DNA from: Scalesia atractyloides
Taxonomy: Eukaryota; Streptophyta; Magnoliopsida; Asterales; Asteraceae
Length of the DNA: 64,000 bases
Direction of reading: 5' to 3'
Assembly (NCBI GenBank): GCA_947069175.1
Contig: CAMTDV010000030.1
Location: 97,798,411 to 97,862,410, forward strand
Numbering within the stretch: position 1 is the stretch's first letter; the number at the start of each line of letters is the position of its first letter. The notes below the pieces were generated by a model. The model did no database searches. It was not told the DNA's origin and saw nothing but the letters and a program-made list of their open reading frames with translations. The position numbers and the translations under genes were made by a program. Shown here piece after piece: positions 21,764 through 34,497 of this stretch.

Positions 21764-24700
21764 AATTGCCTAAGGAATGCCGTAAGCAATAAATATCATA
21801 GTGTCATCAGGTACATTCCTTCTCATTACTCAAGGATATGTTTTTCCAAGAATCCCGATTTGATTCAGGCACTAATAAGACTTTCATAAACCATAAGTCC
21901 AGAAAACTTTTATATATATTGATGAGATCTCTAGATATTAAGTATAAGGTAGAACCTACCAATGAAACCATAGAAATCACTTCTTCCAATTCTTGATGGA
22001 TGTTCTTGTCCATAAATATCAGTCATCCTCTTCCTACGGTTGAAGTACGACAAATTCTCATTATTATTATTATAACTTATTTTATTTATTTATCTCTTTT
22101 ATTTCTATCGACTATGAATGCCAAACTAGTTTGATAAAAGCGCCATATGATAATTGGCAGTATCTTAGTGTGTCCCATAGATTGCTTTCATGCCTGATCA
22201 ACATGAAGGTTTAATGCATGGAACCACTAGGATCTCCCAACAGTCATATTGTACTAAAATCAGCAAACGGTATTCAAGGAGATATTCTGTATCGAAATGC
22301 TTGAGTAGGTGTCTCTACTCAAGGCATCCAAGTATTTTAAAGGTGAAAATGTCATTTTCATGACACAAGTGACGTTAGATGAACCAAAAGCTAAGGTTGA
22401 GACTACCTCTATAATCTTTGTTTATCCTGATAAGTTTCTAGAAGAAAGGCTTGTACAGCCTAGCTCGTCATTTAGGAGTTCCGACAATGTTGGATAAGAA
22501 AGACGGTTCGATGCAGATGTGCATTGACTACCGTGAGCTGAATAAGTTAACCATCAAGAATCGCTATCCATTACCCGGGATCGAAGATTTATTTGATCAA
22601 CTTCAAGGAGCAAGCTACTTTTCTAAGATTGATCTAAGGTCTTGATATCATCAACTCAAGGTTCGTACAGAAGATGTTCCGAAAATGGTATTCAGAACAA
22701 GGTATGGACACTACGAGATTTTAGTGATGCCTTTCGGGCTTACGAATGCACCTGCGGCATTTATGGATTTGATGAACAGAGTCTTCAAGCCGTATTTAGA
22801 TAAGTTTGTCATTGTCTTTATTGATGATATACTTATATACTCTCGTAATCAGGAGGATCATGAGAAACATTTGAGGTGCATTTTGGAGTTGTTGAGACAC
22901 GAGAAACTTTATGCAAAGTTTTCTAAGTGTGAATTTTGGTTGCGTAAAGTACAATTCTTAGGCCACGTGGTTAGTGAACATGGGATACAAGTTGACCCTG
23001 CCAAGGTCAAGGTAGTAATGAACTGGCAAGCCCCTAAGACACCATCTGAAATCCAAAGTTTTTTGGGCTTGGCCGGTTACTACAGAAGGTTTATTGAAAA
23101 ATTTTCAAGGATAGCTACTCCATTGACGACCCTGACCTGTAAAGATGTTAAATTTGTTTGGGGTCCGCAACAGCAGGAAGCCTTTGATGTATTGAAGCAG
23201 AAATTAAGTAATGCTCCTGTGTTGACTTTACCACAAGGAATTGAAGATTTTGTGGTATATTGTGATGCTTCACACATCGGCATGGGGTGTGTACTCATGC
23301 AAAGAGGAAAGGTAATTGCCTACGCTTCAAGGCAATTGAAGATACACGAGAGAAACTACACCACGCATGATTTGGAACTAGGTGCCGTGGTGTTTGCGCT
23401 CAAACTGTGGAGACATTATTTGTATGGAACAAAGTGTGTTATATACACCGATCACAAAAGTCTCCAACATTTATTCAATCAAAAGGATTTAAATATGCGA
23501 CAGCGTCGGTGGATGGAGACGCTGAACGACTATGATTGCGAGATCCGTTACTACCCAGGCAAGGCAAATGTGGTTGCCGATGGTTTGAGCCGCAAGGAAA
23601 GGGTTAAACCCATATGGATCAATGCTAAAAGTATTGAAGTAAAGAATAGTCTGAAAGATAAAATTTCGGAAGCTCAAAAGCAAGCCTTGTTAGAAACAAA
23701 TCTTCCTAAGGAAGAATTGGGGAAAAAGGTGGAACAACTAACCCGGGGAAATGATGGAATCCTTCGGTTTTGTGGACGAATTTGGATTCCAACCTTCGGT
23801 TTTGATTCTCCAAGAAGCACACAATTCCATGTACTCAATTCACCCTGGCGGTGATAAAATGTACAAGGATTTGAGACCCGATTATTGGTGGTCCGGGTTA
23901 AAGAAATCTATAGCTGCATATGTATCTAAATGTTTGACGTGCTCACAAGTTAAAGCCGAACATCAAAAGCCGTCAGGCCTACTGCAGCCATTGGAAATTC
24001 CCATGTGGAAATGAGAATGCGTAACTATGGATTTCATTACTAAGTTACCAAAAACAAAGCGACGGAATGACGCAATATGGGTGATTGTAGACAGACTGAC
24101 TAAGTCAACTCATTTTCTGCCCATTAACTAAACTTACAGTTCAGACAAGCTAGCAAAGCTATACGTGGACGAGATTGTATCTTTACATGGTGTGCCAGTG
24201 TCCATAGTGTCAGATAGGGACACAAGATATACTTCGCATTTCTGGAAAAGTTTCCAGCAAGCTTTGGGCACTCGATTAAATTTTAGCACAGCTTATCATC
24301 CTCAAACGGATGGGCAAAGCGAGCGCACTATGCAGACTTTGGAAGATATGCTCCGCGCTTGTGTGATTGATCTAGGTGGAAGATGGGATAGCCACTTACC
24401 ACTTGTAGAATTCTCCTACAACAATAGCTACCATGCAAGCATCCAAGCTGCCCCATTTGAAGCATTATACGGGAGAAAGTGTAGGACGCCCGTTTGTTGG
24501 GCAGAAGTTGGGGAAGCCCAACTGACAGGACCAGAGATAGTCCTGGAAACGACGGACAAGATTTTGCAGATTCGTAACCGTCTTAAAGCTGCCAAGGATA
24601 GGCAGAAGAGTTATGCAGATCAGAGGCGTAAACCTCTTGAGTTCCAGGTAGGGGACAAAGTCTTGCTTAAAGTGTCACCTTGGAAGGGCGTTATGCGCTT

Positions 24701-25064
24701 CGGAAAGAGAGGCAAGCTAAGTCCAAGATATGTTGGACCATTGATTATCGAACGAGTTGGAGCTGTTGCATACAAGCTTAAATTGCCCGAGAAGTTTAGT
24801 GGAATCCATGACGTATTCCACATCTCCAACTTGAAAAAGTGTTTAGCGGATGAGTCCTTGGCTATGCCACATGACGAGGTTCATATTGATAAGAACCTAC
24901 GTTTTATTGAGCAACCAGTTGCGATCGAGGATCGTCAGGTCAAGAAGCTTCGTAGGAAGCATGTGCCTATTGTAAAGGTTAAATGGGACGCTCGTCGAGG
25001 TCCCGAATACACTTGGGAAGTGGAGTCTGTCATGCGACAGAAGTATCCACATCTGTTTGATTGA
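21764..25064 (+). pseudogene. Gypsy pol: protease, RT, RNase H, integrase, chromodomain-like tail (broken)
   Basis: The protease active site survives as FDSGTNKTF at about 21859. Reverse transcriptase runs from about 22490 to 23150, with DYRELNKLTIKNRYPLP, a TGA at 22643-22645 replacing the Gly of KIDLRSGYHQL, and the catalytic VFIDDILIYS near 22815. RNase H follows (YCDASHIGMGCVL near 23258; IYTDHKSLQH near 23440). A frameshift lies near 23770. Integrase has the zinc motif (H..CLTC near 23930), a DDE core (MDF near 24029, SDRDTRYTSHFW near 24210, QTDGQSERT near 24305), and stops at 24012-24014 and about 24129. The C-terminus ends FHISNLKKCL..VKVKWD..YTWEVE..YPHLFD, a chromodomain-like tail. 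Confidence 0.9.
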
Positions 25065-25084
25065 AATCTTGGATCGAGATTTAT

Positions 25085-25097
25085 TTTAAGGGGGTGA
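25085..25097 (+). other. Polypurine tract of gypsy element
   Basis: TTTAAGGGGGTGAG directly precedes the 3' LTR and would prime plus-strand synthesis. Confidence 0.75.
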
Positions 25098-27867
25098 GGT
25101 AACACTACGTGTTTTACGTCATATAGTTATCTTACACGTGTCCGGGAACCCTAAATATGACGTATGTCAAACCAGGAGGGACCTAAAGTCGTTAAATCGC
25201 TTATCTTATCCTCAATGTGCCTTGAAATGAAGTTGAGGGGCCATATATGCTTAAATAAAAGTTTTAGAACGTTCAGGGACTAAATTTGCCAAGTTGTAAA
25301 CTTGGCTGGCTGACCCAAGACACGGTCGCGGGCCGTGACCGACCAGGCCTAAACCCCTCGCCCCCGCGAGGGGGTGCCAGCGACAGAAAAGTGATTCTGG
25401 TTGACATCTTGCATTTTGGACACTACTCACTCGAGTTTTTTGCCACCTTACTCGAATTCTTGCCACCTTTTGACATTCAAGGAACACTTGTAATCACTTC
25501 AAGACCCTCCCTAACACCTGGCTTCCCCTCTACACTCCTCTAATGACTTTATATGTTGAGTTTTCTCAAAGTTGCAACCAAGTTCTTCAACCTTGGTGCA
25601 CAAAATTCATGCTAGAGGAGCTGCTGATCAGTGCTTGGCATTCCAAATCATTCCTAGTACTCACATAGACATAATGTAAGTCTATGATCCCTGCCAAGTT
25701 GTTTATTTATAGCCTTTTGCTTCAAACAAAGTTTCATCGTAAAAACGGCTTGACTTTGTTATAAATCCGTGTACACTCCATCAATGTGAGTAAAGAAAGT
25801 TTCTACGTGCTCACAATGATGGAGGTAATAAACCTTTAAGAGGGAATTTTCAGATTTTTACGGATTCATGACCAATTGACGAGTCAACCGAAAAGTCAAT
25901 AAAAGTCAAACTGAGCAGTTTTTGCAAAATACATAGCTAACGAACTGGATGTTATAAAATATGTTTTAAAGCATTAATAACCTTAAAATAAGTACTTGAA
26001 CATATGTCAACAGGTTCGGTTCGTCAATTTTTTGTCTAGGATCGGTTCGTAACTTGAATGTGTGCTTAAGAATCGCTAATCGCCGCTAAATGACCAAACT
26101 ACCCCTTTTTACGGAAAAATAGCTAAAAATCAAACTTTTATAACCAAAACTTTAATCTACTGATGTTATAAGTTACATGACATATTTTTGGCTATTTAAA
26201 ACAGGTCCTAACTTCAGTTTATATTAAATATCGATTTAACGGGATTTTAGCGACTTTTACGCCTTTCGGCGCATAAGTATGGTTTAAAACCATAACCATG
26301 AGCCGAGACTTGTTACATACTGATTTATAAACTTATTTTTAATATAACAGCAGTAAGTACAAGTCCCGAACTCAGAATCCCAAATTCGGCTTCAAAGCTA
26401 TGTGTGAAATTACTAAAATGCCTTTACGGGACATAGTATGTTTCAAAATCATCAAACACACATATATTTGATATCATACTGTTATAACATGATAAAATAT
26501 GTATTTTTACAGAATATTTAAGGTCATAACATCAGATTCACTTTAAACATCTTTTATAAGCCCAAAAATGACCAAAATGCCCTTGTAGGGCATAAATCGG
26601 TTTTAAATATAACTCGAGCCTATCCTTACAAATGTTACTGATTTTATGTCATATTTTAAACATATCTCAATATGGAACTTACATACGATTCTTACGGTTA
26701 CCCGGTTTCGCTTATACGCGTTCCGTTAAACATACGTAGCTAGTTTACGTATTTTAACCAAAACGGGTTTAACTTTGTCCATTCCTTACCAAAATCCAAA
26801 ATGTTATTGGGTAGCTCATATTATACAAGTCTATGTACTTGTCGGGTCCAGTCAATATTCTATTCCGGTCACCGCTTAATCTAGCGTATCGTACTGTATC
26901 ACAATTTAGCGTAAGATTAACCGGTCCAAGTCTTGGACTTAATTTAGGACCCGTTAGCATTCTAATATTGGTTATTAATTACCATCACTCCAGACTGAAC
27001 GTCTCCCGGTAAATTGCTCCTGTACTTGCTCTGGAATACGACTAATTGGGATTACTTGCGAACTTCAATTCAGGTAAATACTTTTAACTTATTTTCCCTA
27101 TACGGGCTTGGGGTGCGGTAGACTACTACCGCTTGGTCGGGTATGGGATAATGTTTTATCCAGTGGTGATAATTAACTGAAATCTTACATAACCCGGTTT
27201 TGATCTGTTTTGACTGAAACTAAAACATTGAGGGTGGGCTTGACCGTGTCTGGGATATCCTTGGCTCACGAAATTGGTAGTGACCACGACAATATAGCAT
27301 GGCGTGTAGGCATACACTGGGTAATTGCTATCCTGCTTTCTGTGTGAAAGTTCAGAGTGGTGTGTCAGTCGATCATGTCTCGGTTTTTGTACCGGTCCTT
27401 ATATGTAAAAGCCAGCATGTAAATATATATACAAGGTCTTTTGTACTATCCCAAGTTATTTAATAAATGCACTACGTGCGCCAAAAACCATTTTCAAAAA
27501 GGTTTTCAAAATGAGTCGGTTGAGCGTATTTTCCAGTGAACTGACGTATTTTCAAAAGCTTAAGTTACAGGCTGCAAGTAGGAATAGGCCGGGAGCTGCG
27601 GGGCGAATACCCAAGGAGTTGCGACCTTAGGGAATTGCCTGTTTATAGTCTGATTATCATTTTGTACGTTTTTGCGATCCGCCTGTGGATCTAGTTACAA
27701 CCATGTCTGTATATATTTATTTTGGACACTAGACATTATCGGTTGTAATAGTTTAATTATTCCAAGCCTTCCGCTGTGTTACGCTTATTTGGTAATAATG
27801 ATATCAACTGTACGTCACGATATTCTCCACCGGACCCACCGGTAGACACGTGGATGTCGGGGTGACA
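25098..27867 (+). repeat. Gypsy 3' LTR
   Basis: The 2770 bp repeat is collinear with the 5' LTR and very similar by eye outside indels. The first base is mutated (GG instead of TG). It ends GGGGTGACA, two bases shorter than the 5' copy, and is followed by the target duplication GGCTG. Confidence 0.9.
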
Positions 27868-27950
27868 GGCTGTCTACATCTTACCCTCCTTGATCAGACC
27901 CTGCTTTAGCTCTGCTATTCGTAGGATTTACTAAGTATGATAATGATGCG
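27868..27950 (+). mobile_element. TS-like SINE, right part
   Basis: GGCTGTCTACATCTTACCCT continues the SINE broken at 15059 and ends in a decayed ATGATAATGATG tail. The same junction is uninterrupted at about 43050 in the relative at 42967-43132. Confidence 0.75.
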
Positions 27951-28426
27951 CTCTCTCTTTTATGTCCGAAATTGTCATTGTGCGTTGATCTCACCTATTA
28001 TATTAATTTTACGAAAAGCTTAGATTGCTTCTCTTGTTTTTTTTTTATTTTTGAAAATATTAATTAAATAGTAAATGAGCTTCACAGACTTTAAAAATTA
28101 GGTAAGTCAAACTCGAGCTTTATACATGTAGTTTGAAATAAACCTTTCTTGAACTTTGTTAAGATAAACAAGCCGAGCTTGACCGAATCATTTACATTCT
28201 TGCATATTGCTAAACCAATAGAAAAGGGAAATAAAGATAGTACAATATCTGAATGGTTCCTATGATTTGTCATTTTCAGCTTTAGTCTGCAACTTTCTAA
28301 AGCTACATGTATGTTCCTTGTTGTTTGTTCTGTTATTACTTGGATAGTCCCCCAACTAAATGACCGTTAGTTTTTCTAGTTAAATCCATATAAAATTTCA
28401 AAAACATCCTTACTATTAAAATTTCC
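27951..28426. other. Spacer between SINE and segmental duplication copy B
   Basis: AT-rich, no gene recognised. Together with 14836-14974 it forms the original short gap between the two tandem copies. Confidence 0.5.
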
Positions 28427-29241
28427 ATAGTTCAACTACAATAGTTGTCAGCAAGAAATTAATTAAGATGGTAATATTTTAGGTATGGGACGAGTTTTAG
28501 CAATCCTAGAATTAAACCTGGTTATAAAACTATTTGTGCCCTGTCACACACCATTTGAGTGTTCATTATTCATTACCCATCAGATTCATAGATATAGTTG
28601 TTTATATTCTTATGCGGTTAAAAGTTACTCATTACCCAAAAACACACAATTTGAAATTGAAATATAAAAAAGAAAACTCGACTACATTTCTAAGGAGTCT
28701 ATAATTTTAATAATTTTTTTTAAATTTTAGTGTAATTTATTTTTGTAAGATTGAATAAAATATTAATGTATTTTATTTCAACCAGGTAAATGATTTCGGT
28801 CAATCCCACATGTATCACTTAACAACATCCATGGTAGAAGCCTACGATTATATATAATATTAATTCAAAGAAGTTCTACAGTTATATTGAACACTAGTTT
28901 TTTTTTCTTTTGTCTTTTTGTGCTTTTGTATTTTTTAGTTTTAACTCTTCTTTTTTGTTTTTTTTTTTTTTTAACCTTTAATTCTTAACATTGACTCTCA
29001 CAAACCCTTAACTTTCTAAACACTTTTAATCAAGTTTTACGTAAGTTTCTATCGTTTTCTTTTTTTGTTTACCTTATTTTTTACCTTTGTTATTTATTAT
29101 ATCGTTTTGTCTTTTGTTATTATTTTGATGTTAGGAGCCGAGTTACGGCACAAATAGCGCAACCAATTAATATATGATTTTAATCAATTCTATAAATTTA
29201 TTTATCGGTTGTTATGGTGTGCTATACGTTCTGAATTCCAA

Positions 29242-29275
29242 CCGCGTTCCTGCACGCGGGTAACTACGACCCTAG
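29242..29275 (+). mobile_element. Helitron-like 3' terminus
   Basis: The hairpin CCGCG..CGCGG (29242-29259) is followed after 12 bases by CTAG and T. The element body would lie to the left, in the non-homologous DNA at about 28840-29275; its 5' end is not identified. Confidence 0.55.
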
Positions 29276-29645
29276 TTATTTCAAAACTAATTTCAAACCA
29301 GTCTCTTGCCGGTCATCTTATAACATTGCTTGGTTCTTAAAAAAATATGTGTTATAATATTATTTGTAAGTATTCATTTTACATTTAGTTTGATTGTCAA
29401 TTTTGAATTCGTTTTTTGTGATTTCCTTTTGTCAAGCTGTAACGGATTCTTGTATCTTCTGATAACCAAATTCTCTCAACTGTTATATTTTATTATCGTT
29501 GTCATAATTTGTGTACAATTTGACGTTAAAATGGATTCAAATTGATGATAGAAATTGAAATCACATGTTATAGTTTATGAAGCCAAACACCCAAAAAATC
29601 GATTCTAAATATTAGTTGGGAGATTCCATAGTCTACTCTAAAAAT

Positions 29646-29987
29646 CATGGTTGTAGAACTCGCTAAGCGCTAGTCGACCAGTGGAGTGGAGACTAGCGAT
29701 TAATCGGGATTAATCGGATCGGACTTTTTATGTATAACTTTAAGTTTTATACATATATACACATATTTTATATGTATTTTTCTCTTACGTAGACAAGTTT
29801 TGCCTGAACCTGGCAAGTTTTAGCCGGAATTTGTGATTTTTTCTGTTTAATTTTTTCGATTTTTGGCGATTTTTCCCAATTTTTCCCATTTTTGGCTGGT
29901 CGACTAGGGCCGACTAGCAATTAATGGGCTGACTAACGAAAAATTAACCAGTAGAGGGCTGACTAGCGAGACGATTTTACAACACTG
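29646..29987. mobile_element. hAT-type MITE
   Basis: The 342 bp element has ends CATGGTTGTAGAACTCGC and, reverse complemented, CAGTGTTGTAAAATCG. Inner motifs CGCTAGTCGAC and CTAGTCAGCCC are repeated near both ends. Flanking 8-mers CTAAAAAT and CTAAAACA match at six of eight positions. No coding capacity. Confidence 0.7.
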
Positions 29988-30704
29988 CTAAAACACTATA
30001 TCTAGTAGTATATTCACGATTGTTAAATTTTGATTAAATCAATAACCCAAGTGTATGTATATATGATATTTCTAATGGGATTGGTCAAATTTTACTTATT
30101 ATGGGGTTTTATGAAACAAAAAAAAGGGTACTTTTAGACATGTTTATAGCTTACAAATGATTATTATCAGCTAATTTTATTGCTTGATAATCGAATTAAA
30201 AATGTTTTTCAATTGTCTATAAAGAAAAAATAATAATTAGAACCCGATTTTCTGTAAAAGTTATAATTGTGCCAAACGAGTTGAATATTGAAAGAACCAC
30301 TATGTTAGACTCCAAACCCACATTATGCATGTAACTAGGATTTGTGGGATTTTCACAAGTGAAATTAAGTAGATTGATCAAGGATTCGACATAGTCAATT
30401 AACTCGATTATGTGTATGTAGGCACCGGATGGTTTTTTTTTTTTTTTTGAACGGCAAATTGTCTTAGGTGCAAGTAAAATTGCGGAAAAGACGAGGTGAT
30501 CAATCTAAAATCACTATACATCACTAAGCAGGCAAAAGGAGCACATTGTGTTTTCAAATTCAGATACTGAACTTTTTAAATAATTTTCATATAAAGCTTG
30601 TTGAGATCGCTAAAAGTTGTTTTGTGTAATTTTTTAAAATGTAGGAAAAATAAAAACTAACAAATTTTTTTTCATAGAGGTTTTTGGTTTGTTTTAAGCT
30701 TCTA

Positions 30705-30881
30705 AGGGGCGGAACCAGAGGGGGGTCAAGAGGGTCTATGGACCCTCACCAGAATTTATTGGATTTTTAAATATAAGATCCGAGGTTTTTGAAAAAAAAA
30801 AAACATGAATTGGAACCCCCCCCTCTCCGAGAAAAGAACCTTGCGATGACCCCCGACCTAAAAGTTCTGGTTATGCCACTG
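30705..30881. mobile_element. Short hAT-like element
   Basis: Begins AGGGGCGGAACCAGAG and ends, reverse complemented, CAGTGGCATAACCAGAAC, like the larger hAT elements at 4797 and 7685. No clear target duplication is seen and the first base is altered, so the ends may be slightly eroded. Confidence 0.5.
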
Positions 30882-31287
30882 TCCATATCTATTTACAGTA
30901 TTGTTAATTGTGTGTGATGTATATATCATGTTTAACTAAAGTTGAAAGCTAAGGTCGAGATCGATATTCTATGTTTAATTAGATCATGAGCTTAATTTTT
31001 AGAGTGTGCAGGGTCGATGGAGTGGAGAGGCATGAGGGCTCCAACTACGCCGGCACACCACCTCGTGGCACGACATGTGGTGGCGTGAGATTTCTCACAC
31101 AACGTGGGGTAGATGATGGTGGTGACATGTCACGTGCTGGTTGGTTGATTCCCTATAGCCCTTAAACGGATATAATTTAAAAAAGATTTTCTTTATTAAA
31201 AATAAATATAATTAATTTTAATATAAATCAAATCCCATTCAACCATTTTTACCAAAATTTATACAATTCTCTAATTTTATTAAAAAA

Positions 31288-31575
31288 ATGTATCCCCACA
31301 ACCGTTCCTTTAACCCAAATAACCCGTATGGCCGAGGCAAAGCCCCGAATACTAGTTCGCCTCAAAACAGTCCTCTACAAGTTCCGGGTAACTTACCCAA
31401 CATAACGGCTTACGCGAATATCTTAACGGGCATGTTTTATCTGCCTCAATTTCAACTACCAAACTTCCCTTACCAAGAACTCGGTCCTTTAATCCCAAAC
31501 GCCTCCTACACCCGACTCCGTGCCGAAAACCCAAGTAAACTTGTTATTTTGCGTCAACTAAACGGACACTTCTAA
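31288..31575 (+). pseudogene. Short ORF resembling N-terminus of a transposon-type protein
   Basis: A 95-residue frame starts MYPHNRSFNPNNPYGRGK, is rich in Pro and Asn, and ends at TAA 31573-31575. Its composition recalls the low-complexity N-terminus of PIF/Harbinger ORF1-type proteins, and the similar frame at 47091 starts MHPFSPPFG. No Myb/SANT domain follows. I do not firmly recognise it, and it may be a leftover of a deleted element in copy B-specific DNA. Confidence 0.3.
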
Positions 31576-32024
31576 CGATAATTACGATTAGAAACCAATC
31601 ATGTTACAATTTACAAAGAGTTAAGATTAAATGGGTAATTTCTCTATAAACATACCAACAGTATACCACATAATAGTCGGTGTAACTTACTCCTTAGAAA
31701 ATATAATTTTATTTTAACGGATTTGTTATAATGTTTAAACACATGAAGGATATATTGTAAAAGTTGAGTTATTTTTCATTTTGAGCTAACTTGTGACTAG
31801 TGGGGCACAAAACAGCCGGGTATGGACCCTTATCTGACAAAACCCGAAATTGAAACTCGAACGTCAAAACTAACTAAAGAAACTCGAGTCTTAGAAATAT
31901 AGCTTGAAATAAACCATGGTTGAACTCTCTAAAGTTACATGATCCAAGCTCATTTAACTCATTTAATTTATGTAGATATTTTAAACCTAAAGCAAAAGAA
32001 ATATATATATATATATCAAAACTT

Positions 32025-32513
32025 TTTTTTGAAAGGCAAATTTCATTCACAACCAAACTAGCAAGGCGCTAGAACCGAACAAACGGAAAAGAGAAATTAC
32101 AAAAAAGCTGAAATTATTCCATTGCTCCTCCTTAAGTTAAAGGCCTTTTGCCCTGCTCCTAATCCATAAAAAGCCTAAAACTTTAACCTCCTCAAAGACA
32201 CCCTGTGAAGTCGCCTTTTTATCATTAAAATGAGATTGTTTCTCACCTTCCAGATTGCCCAACACGTGAGAAGCAAATCGACTGAGTTGCACGAACTAAG
32301 TTTGTCGATCCTGATAGTCTTTCATGCAAGAAGAGAATGTCTTTAACAGAGAAGAAAACAACATTTGGTAAACCGCACCAGCTCCCAACTTTCAACCAGA
32401 CTTCATGAGCAAACCTACACGCTGTGAATTGAACAAGTGATCAACGCTTTCCACACTCTCTTGACATAGCGGACAAAGGTCGTCAACTAAAAACACATTT
32501 CTCTTCACCGACG
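32025..32513 (-). mobile_element. 5'-truncated L1-type LINE with 9-bp TSD
   Basis: The insert is flanked by TCAAAACTT (32016-32024 and 32514-32522). It begins on the plus strand with a T run, which is the poly(A) tail of a minus-strand LINE. The minus strand encodes the zinc-binding tail of LINE reverse transcriptase: DLCPLCQESVESVDHLF, then after a one-base frameshift CRFAHEVWLKVGSWCG. Copy A has the uninterrupted site (TATATAAACTTAATTGGAATT, with local differences), so insertion followed the duplication. Confidence 0.85.
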
Positions 32514-33625
32514 TCAAAACTTAGATGGAATTAAAACTCATCACACCAAGCTGATTTTCAAAGTTGGGTTTTGACTTGCCTAATTACTTATGTTAATCTA
32601 GAAATCCTAACTGTTTAATGAAATTTGAAACCGAAACCAGAAATATAAACATATAATAAAAATACCACCACAAATTGATTATTGCAAAAATCGATCATGT
32701 TTTATGCTAAAGCCATTTCCCGTCCATTCCCTTATTTTCACATATGTTCGTGTCGCATACATAAAGCCTAAAAGAACATGCATTATTCAGTATACTACTG
32801 ACCCGAATTACGTACACACTCCCAGCTATACACAACAGTGTAAAATAAAATTAATAGGTTTCAATTTTACAACTAATTAACTTTATTTCCTTTCCATGTA
32901 ATTTGGAATACAAAAAAGTGTATATATCATGCATGTTGTGGAAGGAAGGAACCAAAGAGTGGGGTTGAAAGAAATGATAGATTTCTTATGAAATGGTTTA
33001 TGCTAACAAAAGATATTCCACTTTTCTTTCCTTTATAATGGTGCATTAGTTTGTTTGTAAATTGGTATATTGAACTTGCTTATCGATCTGAGAAGGAAAC
33101 TAATTTGATGGATTCTTCAATTGGTATGTCTCTCTCTTTCATTATATATACATGCTTACTTTTGGTGCTCATTTGAGAAATCAAAAATAGGTCGATCAAG
33201 CGGAAGTTCGCTTTAGTTATTATTTTGTATTAAAAAATATAAAACTATGATTTTCTTTTTTATATATGTGCACGCATGTAAAAGCGAATCTAGTATATTT
33301 GTTCGGATTACTTATTACCCGTCGGATTTGTGTGTTTCTCTTGAGTATGAAGAAATCTCTATCTATAATTTTAGATGATTGAAATTGCCCACTTTTATTA
33401 TAAACACATACTAAAAAACAACTCGATGTTGTTCAACATGCACGTGTTATGATGATTTTGGATAATTAAATGGACATCACCTACTAATGTTGATGCACCT
33501 AAACCCACACAAAATATTATAATTCGTCTCATGTCCAAATAGATGTCTCTTAAGCAGCCAGACTTTTATGGCTGGGGTCACAATGTAATTTTTAATCACA
33601 AGTAGACGTGTGTGTATATATATAT

Positions 33626-33848
33626 AGGGTGGAGTTCTAGAGTGAATAGTAGTGTATTTGTGAACTGAGTGAACAAATCCTGACCATTGATTTACATCTT
33701 CAAATCGTAAAATACACTAGTGTATACGCTAGTGTATTTTCATCATCAAATTTCGGGCACTGATTTACACTTGTGTATTGATAATGGGCTAGGATTAGTT
33801 CACTAGTGTTCACAACTAAGGAGGTTGTTCACAAATGATCGTACCCCT
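33626..33848. mobile_element. MITE inserted in a TA microsatellite
   Basis: The 223 bp insert has ends AGGGTGGAGTTC and, reverse complemented, AGGGGTACGATC. It is bordered on both sides by TATATA runs, as in Micron-like elements that target TA repeats. Inside is a palindrome around ACACTAGTGTATACGCTAGT. Copy A has different sequence at this place and lacks the element. Confidence 0.65.
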
Positions 33849-34497
33849 ATATATATATATATATATATATATGAAAGGTTAAGATTTATTCTCATGGTAT
33901 TTAGGCAAAATAAACTTTTTATTTGATCTTACCCCGTATCATGATTATTATGACAACTTTAGATTGCTATAAGCAAGACATTTTAATAACCAATATATGT
34001 TTTGTTAAGTTTTTTTTAATAAAGTTTATCATAAGAAATAGATTTTTACATAAAACTAAATAGCCTATTCATTAGAAATGGTACTACAGTAGTCAAATAT
34101 AATAAAAATAATAACAAAACAAATAAAATTATATAAATTTTATAGTAAAGAAAGTTATGAATAATAATAAATAAAAGTTGAAATTGTCGCTAATGCTTTA
34201 GAGAGTTAAGAAAGCCCAAACAATATGTCAAATAGGGTTTTATTACTTTTGAATTGCGCCACATATATAATTTTTAAAAGCCTAGTTATAAAACGTAATA
34301 CCTAATAACCCCCTCGGTGAACTGGCACTGCATTCACCAGAAAGGAATATGATCATCAGTAGGTCCCTTACCTTCTTGGCTTCTTCTTTCTAAATTTCTT
34401 TCGGTTAAGATTTTTCAATCTTTCTTTGCACTACATCAAATTTTTATACTGGAATAGTGATTTAGTGTAACATAAATATGTTATTGATGTAGTTGCT

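Larger units (their letters stand above)
15060..27867 (+). mobile_element. Ty3/gypsy retrotransposon (chromovirus, probably Tekay-like)
   Basis: A complete but dead 12.8 kb element. It is bounded by the 5-bp target duplication GGCTG (15055-15059 and 27868-27872), which lies inside a SINE. It has long LTRs, an initiator-Met-tRNA primer site, a 2.4 kb leader with tandem arrays, gag with zinc knuckle, protease, reverse transcriptase, RNase H, integrase with HHCC and DDE motifs, and a chromodomain-like tail, then a polypurine tract. The order RT-RH-INT defines gypsy. Long LTRs and the tail favour Tekay, which is an inference. Several stops and frameshifts block expression. Confidence 0.9.
29396..30905. 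other. 1.5 kb present only in copy B
   Basis: Copy A goes directly from its TTTGATT..CAGTTGTGTG at about 7138 to the sequence that resumes here at 30906, so this block was inserted in B or deleted from A. It holds two hAT-type elements and a T-run followed by GAACGGCAAATTG near 30432-30460 that resembles a LINE 3' end. No gene is recognised. Confidence 0.6.
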
